This document shows, piece after piece, positions 1 to 5,983 of a DNA stretch of 7,782 nucleotides. Numbering within the stretch: position 1 is the first letter of the stretch; each line of letters opens with the position of its first letter. The DNA comes from an uncultured Flavobacterium sp. (lineage in GTDB: Bacteria > Bacteroidota > Bacteroidia > Flavobacteriales > Flavobacteriaceae). Under the pieces are notes generated by a model. That model made no database searches. It was not told the origin of the DNA and saw only the letters and a program-made list of their open reading frames with translations. The DNA is taken from contig NZ_CAMLIX010000226.1 of the NCBI RefSeq assembly GCF_946479975.1, positions 1-7,782 on the forward strand, read 5' to 3'. Made by a program: the position numbers and the translations under genes.

Positions 1-154
1 TTGCCCGCAATTCGGTAGGATTTCCATCATGTCCAGGATTTGCAGGAGTATAAACGGTATATCCTTTTTGTTCGTAATAGTGTTTCCATTCTGTCCACGT
101 TTTATCGTTTACAAAATTGCCATGAATGAGTACAATATTTTTTGATTTTGACAT
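1..154 (-). CDS. alpha/beta-hydrolase, N-terminal fragment (cut by window edge)
   Basis: This reads from an ATG at 154-152 leftward and stays open for 51 codons to the window edge. The protein begins MSKSKNIVLIHGNFVNDKTW. A hydrophobic first strand followed by H-G-N-F (about residues 8-14) is the usual beta-strand plus oxyanion-hole loop at the start of alpha/beta-hydrolases. A second strand (YTVYTPANPGHDGNP) with a P-G-H-D turn follows, as in small single-domain members. The catalytic Ser, Asp and His lie outside the window, so activity and substrate cannot be judged. There is no signal peptide, so it is probably cytoplasmic. Only 7 bases separate it from the stop of the upstream isochorismatase-like gene, so the two are very likely co-transcribed. 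The fold is fairly secure; the specific function is unknown. Confidence 0.8.
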   Translation of the reverse strand, partial: MSKSKNIVLIHGNFVNDKTWTEWKHYYEQKGYTVYTPANPGHDGNPTELRA

Positions 155-161
155 GATTATT

Positions 162-701
162 TTATTTGATTAAGGTTAAAATTTCTTTGAAAATTTCTCG
201 TCTGGAGTCTTTAACAAGTTCATAAAGACACATTTCAATAGTGGTCAAATGCGCTCCTTTATTTTGAAGTTTTTGCAACGTAATAAGAATACTTTCTTTT
301 GATCGGGATGAAACACAATCTGTTACGATTTCAACTTCAAAATTATTTGACAAAAGTCCCAGAGCGGTTTGATACACGCAAATATGAGCTTCTATACCGC
401 AGATTAACCATTGCTTTCTGCCTGAATCTAAAACCGCTTGTTTGAAAGTTTCGTCATCAAAAGCATTAAAAGAATATTTTTCAATTGGTTTTTGATCTAC
501 TAATAATCGCTCTAATTCCGGAATTGTTGAACCAAGTCCTTTTGGATTTTGCTCTGCCCAAATTATTGGAATTGAAAGTATCTGACAGCCTCGAATAAGT
601 TTTTCCAGATTTACCGCTAATTTTTCGCTTTCATCTACAATTCGAGCCAGTTTTTCTTGAACATCTATCAAAATTAATCCAGTGTTTTCTTGAATCAGCA
701 T
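162..701 (-). CDS. isochorismatase-like cysteine hydrolase (YcaC/ISOC1-related)
   Basis: A 179-residue protein, the usual length for a single isochorismatase-like domain. The three catalytic positions of the superfamily are visible: Asp13 in LILIDVQ, Lys75 in IEKYSFNAF, and the nucleophile Cys108 in GIEAHICVYQTA. The pair Ile103-Glu104 sits where the family has its cis-peptide. Family members hydrolyse C-N or related bonds through a cysteine thioester (nicotinamidase, N-carbamoylsarcosine amidase, isochorismatase). The G-I-E-x-H-x-C-V-x-Q-T pattern points to the YcaC/ISOC1-2 branch, whose physiological substrates are mostly unknown. There is no signal peptide, so it should be cytoplasmic. It lies 41 bases after a second, more distant family member and 7 bases before an alpha/beta-hydrolase, in what looks like one operon. 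The fold call is strong; the substrate is open. Confidence 0.9.
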   Translation of the reverse strand: MLIQENTGLILIDVQEKLARIVDESEKLAVNLEKLIRGCQILSIPIIWAEQNPKGLGSTIPELERLLVDQKPIEKYSFNAFDDETFKQAVLDSGRKQWLICGIEAHICVYQTALGLLSNNFEVEIVTDCVSSRSKESILITLQKLQNKGAHLTTIEMCLYELVKDSRREIFKEILTLIK

Positions 702-742
702 GGTTGTAAGTTATTGATATTTAATTGATTAAAATTAATGAA

Positions 743-1369
743 TCAAGCTGTAATTTCATTTAAATAATCAATAAACTCATTAGTACTTAACAAGCTATGC
801 CCATAATTTGGAAAATTGGTTTCTACAGTTGCTTTGATTTCATCCCAATTAAAAGCACCAATTCCATCTTTTATCAAAGTGACATGATAACCCAATTCAA
901 CGCCATATCTTGCGGTAGAATCAATACAGGTATTAGCTCTCATTCCCGCTATAACAATATGGGTTTTACCATGTTGTTTTAACATAAAATCCAAATCTGT
1001 ATTGGCAAAACCACTGGCAGTCCAGTGATTTTGCGCTATTATATCTTCTTCCTGCGGCTGAAGATCAGGATGAAACTCGCCACCCCAGGTTCCTTTTTCA
1101 AACATCGATAATTGTGAACTTCCTAAATGCGATGGCGATAAAAAATTCCAATTCAGATAATCTCCTTTTTGGGTTTTTCTGTGAGGAGCATAAATAATCT
1201 GAATTTTGTTTTTTCTGCATTCAGCAATTAGTTTTATCAAATTAGGAATAACGTTATTCTCTATGACAGTCTGTTTTACCGTTTCCCATAATTTGCCTCC
1301 TTCCGAAAGAAAATCATTGAAAGGATCAATTAAAATTAAAGCTGTTTTGCTGTATAAATGAGATTCCAT
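743..1369 (-). CDS. isochorismatase-family cysteine hydrolase, atypical active site
   Basis: A 208-residue protein with the isochorismatase fold. Asp15 in ALILIDPFNDF and Cys148 in IAGMRANTCIDSTARYG match the catalytic Asp and nucleophilic Cys. The third catalytic residue, normally Lys in a K-x-x-[YW]-[ST] setting, is not evident: that stretch reads AQNHWTASGFANTDLD (112-127), with Gln113 or His115 near the expected place. The change may be normal for this subfamily (the HW-x-x-SGFANTDLD block looks familiar to me), or it may alter chemistry. It is probably a hydrolase of an amide or related bond, cytoplasmic, substrate unknown. It begins 16 bases after the secreted alpha/beta-hydrolase gene and precedes another isochorismatase-like gene by 41 bases. 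The two share little sequence, so this is not a recent tandem duplication. Confidence 0.88.
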   Translation of the reverse strand: MESHLYSKTALILIDPFNDFLSEGGKLWETVKQTVIENNVIPNLIKLIAECRKNKIQIIYAPHRKTQKGDYLNWNFLSPSHLGSSQLSMFEKGTWGGEFHPDLQPQEEDIIAQNHWTASGFANTDLDFMLKQHGKTHIVIAGMRANTCIDSTARYGVELGYHVTLIKDGIGAFNWDEIKATVETNFPNYGHSLLSTNEFIDYLNEITA

Positions 1370-1385
1370 AAGATTTAGAATTTAA

Positions 1386-2423
1386 TTATTTCAGATATTT
1401 TTTAAGTTCTGTGGCAGCTTGAAGAAACAAGGCTTTGGTTTGCGGAATTTCTGCAAGACCATTTAATAATCCGAAATCATGAATTACATCATTGTAGCGA
1501 ACGGTTGTAACCACAACTCCAGCATCACTTAATTTACGTCCGTAAGCTTCTCCTTCGTCTCTTAAAATGTCATTTTCGGCAACTTGAATTAAAGTTGGAG
1601 GCAAACCTTTTAATTGTGCTAAACTTGCCTGCAATGGAGAAGCATAAATTTCTTTTCTTTTAGAAGGATCAACATATTGATCCCACATCCATTGCATTAA
1701 AGTATCAGTAAGAAAACGTTGTTTTCCGTATTTTTTATAAGATTCTGTTTCAAAATTAGCATCTGTAACAGGCCAGAATAAAATTTGAACTTTATATAAC
1801 GGAGTTCCTTTTTCTTTCGCCATTAAGGCACTGGCAGTTGCTAGATTTCCACCGGCGCTGTTGCCTACAATTCCTAATTTGCTTCCATCCACATTGATTT
1901 CGGTTCCGTGCGCGGCAATCCATTTCGCAGCAGCGTAAACCTCATTTACAGGCTGAGGATATTTGGTTTCAGGAGCTAAAGAATAATTAACAAAAACCCC
2001 CACATAACCTGTAAGAACGCTTAAATCTCGAACCATGCGTTTGTGTGTTGGATAATCTCCTAAAACCCATCCGCCGCCATGAATAAACATAAAAACGGGC
2101 AATTTTCCTTTTGCACCTGCTGGACGAACAATATTTAATTTGATTTTATAACCGTCTGAGGTGATTTCTTTTTCAGATTCTTCAATTCCAGATAAATCGA
2201 CTTTAAAGGCATTTTGCGCACCAACCAATACGTTACGCGCGTCTGCAACTGGAAGTGATTCTAATGGAGCTCCTCCTGAATTTAATAGTTTCAAAAACGC
2301 TTTTACTGCTGGTGTCAAATGTGGGTCTGTGGCATAATCGGCCTGTGCGAAGGTTTTCATAGTCATATTGGTTAGAATTATATAAGGAAGTATCATCATT
2401 TTTAATAGAGTTGATTTTTTCAT
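1386..2423 (-). CDS. secreted HSL-type (family IV) alpha/beta-hydrolase, probable esterase
   Basis: A 345-residue esterase/lipase-like enzyme. It starts with a signal peptide (MKKSTLLKMM, a hydrophobic stretch, then TFAQA), cleaved around residues 26-28, so it acts in the periplasm or outside. HGGGW at 115-119 is the oxyanion-hole motif of the hormone-sensitive-lipase family. GNSAGG at 187-192 places the nucleophile at Ser189. Asp285 (ENDILRDEG) and His315 (VIHDFGLL) complete the triad in the expected order and spacing. Such enzymes usually hydrolyse short-chain carboxyl esters; the true substrate cannot be read here. The gene follows the broken upstream gene by 23 bases and precedes a cysteine hydrolase by 16, so it is likely an operon member. 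All catalytic residues are present, so it should be active if expressed. Confidence 0.92.
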   Translation of the reverse strand: MKKSTLLKMMILPYIILTNMTMKTFAQADYATDPHLTPAVKAFLKLLNSGGAPLESLPVADARNVLVGAQNAFKVDLSGIEESEKEITSDGYKIKLNIVRPAGAKGKLPVFMFIHGGGWVLGDYPTHKRMVRDLSVLTGYVGVFVNYSLAPETKYPQPVNEVYAAAKWIAAHGTEINVDGSKLGIVGNSAGGNLATASALMAKEKGTPLYKVQILFWPVTDANFETESYKKYGKQRFLTDTLMQWMWDQYVDPSKRKEIYASPLQASLAQLKGLPPTLIQVAENDILRDEGEAYGRKLSDAGVVVTTVRYNDVIHDFGLLNGLAEIPQTKALFLQAATELKKYLK

Positions 2424-2446
2424 GATTTTAAACTTTAGAATTAATT

Positions 2447-3190
2447 TTACTTTACAGAATAAGGCAATGAAAGATTACCACTTGCAACGGTATAGACTTT
2501 GTAGACGCCAAGCATTGGTTTAGAACCTTCAGAATCATGAGATCCTCCAGCGCCTGTGCTAACTTCCATATAACAGCTTACAGCATCAAACTTAAAATTG
2601 GTTTTATTGTTGATTCTAAAATCTGGCACAATTACTTTTATCGAATTTCCTTTTGCAACTATATTAAAACCAGGACTATCCATGTACATTGCCATTCCAG
2701 GATTTGTTGGAGGTAAAACCACTTTTGGATCTCCTTTTGTAAATTCTCTCACAGAAAGTCCGCCGGCAACACGTTTGTCTTCAACCAATAAAACCCAGTG
2801 TGCATGCTAGATTAGACCATCGTTAAGATAGTTTCCGTCCAGATTTTCATCCCAAAGCGGCGTATCTTCAAAATCAGGATGAGAGGTAAGGGCAAGTGCT
2901 ACAATTCCTTCGGCTTGACCGAAACCAATATCAGAAGATTTTAAAGTGGTAGGGAAAACATAGGCCAAAACTGGCGCACCATTTAATTGCCCAACTGGCT
3001 TAGGCATTGTTTTTCCGGCAGTTCCTTCCACTTTAATGTCCCAAACCGTTATTCCTAAATCTGCTTTATGTGTAATTGCGGCTGATTTTATTTTAAAATC
3101 GGAATTATTGTAAGCGCCACATTTGTCGCAAGCTTTTGTGTTACTGTAGTTGAGAAATAAAATGATTATAAGCATTATTGACTTTTTCAT
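2447..3190 (-). pseudogene. secreted protein of unknown function, interrupted by one in-frame TAG
   Basis: The reading frame from ATG 3190 runs 127 codons to a TAG at 2809-2807, then continues in the same frame for 119 more codons to a TAA at 2449-2447. No frameshift is involved. Read through, it gives a 247-codon protein. It begins with a signal peptide (MKKSIMLIIILFLNYSNTKA) and then C-D-K-C at 21-24, a possible metal or disulfide pair; A-C at the junction is a poor lipobox. A D-E-N-L-D-G-N run at 114-120 resembles a calcium-loop start. The break falls between DGLI and HAHWVLLVEDKR. Trp or Tyr at the stop would fit an aromatic-H-x-H-W motif; each is one base from TAG. The downstream part has no good restart: the first ATG is in GMAMYM, far inside. 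Likely a recent nonsense mutation or sequence error; readthrough is less likely. The family looks conserved but I cannot name it. Confidence 0.78.
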
Positions 3191-3212
3191 AGTAATGGTT
3201 TTAAGGGTTAAT

Positions 3213-3224
3213 TTTCTTAAGAAA
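3213..3224. promoter_or_regulatory. 12-bp perfect palindrome in the operon leader
   Basis: TTTCTTAAGAAA is a perfect dyad of 12 bp with no spacer. It sits 23 bases upstream of the first operon gene, between the proposed -12 element and start codon, where a repressor would block transcription. Short AT-rich palindromes occur by chance in this DNA, so its meaning is uncertain. Confidence 0.25.
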
Positions 3225-3239
3225 CCAATTTACATGCCA
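3224..3239 (-). promoter_or_regulatory. candidate sigma-54 (-24/-12) promoter of the hydrolase operon
   Basis: Read on the minus strand the sequence is TGGCATGTAAATTGGT. Against the known consensus TGGCACG-N4-TTGC[AT] it matches the whole -24 block except one base, has exactly four spacer bases, and matches TTG of the -12 block. The key weakness is G in place of the well-conserved C of the -12 GC. Transcription would start near 3213, about 23 bases before the ATG at 3190. A sigma-54 activator is encoded 2.8 kb away and a dyad site lies upstream, which raises plausibility. The alternative is a housekeeping Bacteroidota promoter: TAAATTGG within this element is one base off TAnnTTTG, but no convincing -33 box is seen. 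Confidence 0.45.
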
Positions 3240-3268
3240 TGCCAATAAAGTGCCTATTTATGAGACTT

Positions 3269-3298
3269 TAGCGCTTTTGGATTAGTTTAAAAGCGCTA
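3269..3298. promoter_or_regulatory. perfect 10-bp inverted repeat, probable activator site or weak terminator
   Basis: TAGCGCTTTT and AAAAGCGCTA form a perfect inverted repeat around a 10-base spacer. Each arm holds the palindrome AGCGCT (3270-3275 and 3292-3297), 22 bp apart, about two helical turns, so both lie on the same DNA face. A third related element, CGCTAAAAG at 3304-3312, mirrors CTTTAGCG at 3266-3273. The centre lies about 70 bp upstream of the predicted operon start, a workable place for a sigma-54 enhancer site. The alternative is a stem-loop terminator of the kinase gene, whose stop is 46 bases away. No U-run follows the stem on either strand, which argues against an intrinsic terminator. 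Confidence 0.55.
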
Positions 3299-3343
3299 TA
3301 TTTCGCTAAAAGAATTTAGATTAGTGAGATTTCGCCAATTGAA

Positions 3344-5779
3344 TTATTTTCTTTTTTCGTTGATAGGAAATTCTTTTGAAAACTCAATTTTCAAGATTGT
3401 TCCGTCTTTATTTTCCATAGAAAAATTTGCTTCTAAATCGTCGCTCAAACCTTTTATCAAACTCAAACCGAAAGAATTGATTTTTTTGGCGCTCATATCA
3501 GCATCAAAACCAACTCCGTTATCGATAATAGTAAGTAGATATTTGTCTTCAGAAATAGCTTCGAGAGTGACGTAAATCATTCCGGTTCTGTCTTCAGGAA
3601 AAGCATATTTAATTGAATTGGTAATCGATTCATTCAAAATAAGTCCAAGCGGAACGGCCTGTGCAACATCCAATTCTAAAGGATCAATTTTTAATTCAAA
3701 ACGAACTTTTTGTCCAAGAGAGAAAGATTCTCTTAAATATTCCACCAATTCCTTAATGTAGTTGGACATATTTATTGTCGAAATATTTTCTGAATTATAT
3801 AATTTCTGATGAATGAGAGACATAGAATGAATACGATGCTGACTGTTTTTAATGGCCGACAATGCCATATCATTCTCCAAATAAGCCGATTGCGAATTTA
3901 GAAGACTTATAACCGTCTGAAGATTGTTTTTTACACGATGATGAATTTCTTTCAAAAGCCATTCTTTTTCATCCAGTAAATGCCTCAAATTGATATTCTT
4001 TTGATTGATTTCTTTTTCTTTTAGTTCTAATTCGGCATTATTTTTTTGTTTTAAACGATATCTGTTATACAACAATCCAATTGTAAAAAGTAATAATACC
4101 AAACTCCAAATGGAAAGTGTATTTAATAATTTTGATTTTTTTAATGCAGTTTGCTGCAAATCAGATTCGTGGTTTAAAAGCTTGATTTTTTGTTCTTTAT
4201 TAACCGTTTCATATCGTATTTTAAGCTCTTCAATTTGTTTGTTTTTAGCATAATTCATCAAAGAATCATTCAGCTTCTTGTATAATTTATGATGTGCCAA
4301 AGCAGCTTTAAAATCACCTTTTAAGGAATCTATTTTATACAAAGAAACCTGAAGGGCTTCTGAATTGTAGACTTTATTATACTTTTTTGAAAGCGCATCA
4401 ATTTTATCAACATACAATTTTGTCTTTTCCAAATTGCTTCTATTCCCATAAAATAAGGCGATAGAAGAATAGGTATTACACACGTCGCGATAGGTTATAG
4501 GTGAATCTAAAGCATCTGCGGCAATTCCAGATTTCACAAAAAACTTTTCAGCGTTTCCGTAATTCTTCAATCTCCAGTAACAATTTCCATAAGCAAAATT
4601 AACCAGCATAACATCAAATTCGTTTGAAGGTGCATATTTACTTGTAACCGTATTCATGTATGCAATGGCTTCTTTATTTTTTCCTTTTAAAGATAAAGCA
4701 GCTGTCGCTGTTATAAAACTCTTGTACCAACTGCCGCTGTTATATATATCTTGTCCGTATTTTACACTTTTTTCAGCCATTTTTGTAGCCTCATCATAAT
4801 GTCCCATCTGAAGATAAACTAAACCGAGCCTCATGTAGAAAATATCAGCAAAGGTGTAGTCTTTTGTGTTCTCCATATTTTCTACGCTTTTTAGGGCATA
4901 GTAAAAAGCACTTTTCATATTAAACTGAACACCTTCGACATACGAAATAGTAGTTTCGCCATATTGCTGTTGTCTAAAACCAATTTTTCGCATGGCAGCA
5001 ATATTTTGATACAGGATTTTTTTTGCATCATTTATTTTTCCGTGCCAAAAATAAATGGTGCCGATTTTCATTTTGGCTTCAATTCTTTTTTCTTCCATAC
5101 CAAGAGCTGCATATAACGCTTCTGCCTCTTTCAGAATTTTTTCTTTATCTGGATCTAAATCATATTGATAACTGGCCTGATTGAGTAAGGCATAAGCAAG
5201 TGCAGCTTTGTCTCCTCTTTTCCTGCATTGCGCCACAACTTGTAAAAAGCATTTTTTACTTTCAGGATAATTATTAATTTGGAAATTAAACTTCCCCAGA
5301 AGCATTAAACTCTCTTCCTGCCACTTTTTAATTTTTAGTTGGTTGCTCATTTTTATTGCTTCCTGAATATAAATATTAGCACTTTTTAAATCGTCAGGTT
5401 TGGCAAAAGGTTGGAATAAATAATAATTTCCTAATTGAAAAGCTAATTTCAATTTATTCAGCTCTTTTGATTTGGCAAAAAGCTGTTTTGCAGCTTCAAG
5501 ATTTCCTTTTTCAATTAAATCGCTGCCAATAAGAAAAGTTCCATCATTATAACCTTCATCGTAAGCCAATAAAAGAGGAAGTTTATAAGCTTTGCAAGTT
5601 AAAACTACCGAACTATCGGCATCAAGTTGTCCCTGATTAGCATTGTATAAATAGGCCGAGCAAGTTTGAATTAATAAACGTTTCTTTTTTAAATCATAAT
5701 TTGCTGTAGCCGGATGATTTTGGGCTTCAGAAATACCCGTGATTAAAAAAATCAAACAAAAAGAATAAAATACTTTCAT
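3344..5779 (-). CDS. membrane sensor histidine kinase, TPR sensor plus HisKA_2 core
   Basis: An 811-residue kinase. A signal peptide (residues 1-19, ending SEA before Gln20) and one transmembrane helix (about 554-571, SLVLLLFTIGLL) place residues 20-550 outside the inner membrane. That part is helical, with TPR-like repeats from about 80 to 500 (for example LGLVYLQMGHYDEATKMAEK at 318-337), followed by charged coiled coil around 505-550. Inside are a second coiled coil (575-605) and the HisKA_2 dimerisation helix EIHHRVKNNLQ (611-621), with His614 the likely phosphoacceptor. The ATPase domain shows an N-box NESITNSIKYAF (716-727), DNGVGFD (753-759) and FGLSLIKGL (770-778). No receiver is attached, so it should phosphorylate a separate regulator. 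The divergent sigma-54 regulator 204 bases away is the obvious partner. The signal sensed is unknown. All catalytic motifs look intact. Confidence 0.93.
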   Translation of the reverse strand: MKVFYSFCLIFLITGISEAQNHPATANYDLKKKRLLIQTCSAYLYNANQGQLDADSSVVLTCKAYKLPLLLAYDEGYNDGTFLIGSDLIEKGNLEAAKQLFAKSKELNKLKLAFQLGNYYLFQPFAKPDDLKSANIYIQEAIKMSNQLKIKKWQEESLMLLGKFNFQINNYPESKKCFLQVVAQCRKRGDKAALAYALLNQASYQYDLDPDKEKILKEAEALYAALGMEEKRIEAKMKIGTIYFWHGKINDAKKILYQNIAAMRKIGFRQQQYGETTISYVEGVQFNMKSAFYYALKSVENMENTKDYTFADIFYMRLGLVYLQMGHYDEATKMAEKSVKYGQDIYNSGSWYKSFITATAALSLKGKNKEAIAYMNTVTSKYAPSNEFDVMLVNFAYGNCYWRLKNYGNAEKFFVKSGIAADALDSPITYRDVCNTYSSIALFYGNRSNLEKTKLYVDKIDALSKKYNKVYNSEALQVSLYKIDSLKGDFKAALAHHKLYKKLNDSLMNYAKNKQIEELKIRYETVNKEQKIKLLNHESDLQQTALKKSKLLNTLSIWSLVLLLFTIGLLYNRYRLKQKNNAELELKEKEINQKNINLRHLLDEKEWLLKEIHHRVKNNLQTVISLLNSQSAYLENDMALSAIKNSQHRIHSMSLIHQKLYNSENISTINMSNYIKELVEYLRESFSLGQKVRFELKIDPLELDVAQAVPLGLILNESITNSIKYAFPEDRTGMIYVTLEAISEDKYLLTIIDNGVGFDADMSAKKINSFGLSLIKGLSDDLEANFSMENKDGTILKIEFSKEFPINEKRK

Positions 5780-5983
5780 TGGTTATAAAAATTAAATTTT
5801 AGTAATTTTTGGAGTAACAAAAAGAATTGTAATCCAATTTCAATTGTTGAAAATTTATATGAAAATTAATATTAAATGTGATTTTAATTTATCTAATTTT
5901 TGAAATCGGTTATTTTACTAATGATAATTAACTATTTTTGTATCAATTAATTAAGTGCAATATAAGATATAAATTACTCACTT
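5780..5983. other. divergent intergenic region between kinase and regulator genes
   Basis: A 204-base, very AT-rich gap that must hold the promoters of both divergent genes. I see no RNA gene, no coding frame, no copy of the AGCGCT dyad found near 3283, and no good sigma-54 element. This suggests the two-component genes are not controlled through the same site as the hydrolase operon. For the minus-strand kinase gene I find no convincing promoter box. Confidence 0.6.
5933..5940 (+). promoter_or_regulatory. candidate housekeeping -7 box for the response regulator
   Basis: TATTTTTG fits the Bacteroidota -7 consensus TAnnTTTG exactly and ends 43 bases before the ATG at 5984. It would give a leader of roughly 35-40 bases. 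No clear TTTG or TTG box is seen 19-21 bases upstream, and the region is AT-rich, so a chance match is possible. Confidence 0.4.

Noticed and set aside
725..746. TTGATT-N10-AATCAA inverted repeat between the two isochorismatase-like genes
   Set aside because: It is short and wholly AT-rich, expected by chance in this composition, and would not form a stable stem.
797..982. Plus-strand open frame of 61 codons
   Set aside because: It lies wholly inside the isochorismatase-family gene on the other strand and shows no recognisable protein character.
2447..2788. Separate 113-residue gene starting at TTG 2788
   Set aside because: It is in the same frame as the upstream part and continuous with it apart from one TAG; it has no signal peptide or credible start of its own, so it is better read as the second half of one broken gene.
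2804..2809. Recoding of TAG as pyrrolysine
   Set aside because: No Pyl-related gene is visible in the window, and this recoding is not expected in the inferred lineage; a simple nonsense change is more economical.
2598..2810. Plus-strand open frame of 70 codons
   Set aside because: It is antisense to the 3' half of the interrupted secreted protein, whose frame is far more protein-like.
3324..3575. Plus-strand open frame of 83 codons
   Set aside because: It mirrors the ATPase domain end of the histidine kinase; the composition is that of an antisense shadow.
4005..4253. Plus-strand open frame of 82 codons
   Set aside because: It is antisense to the transmembrane and coiled-coil part of the kinase, and no motif is present.
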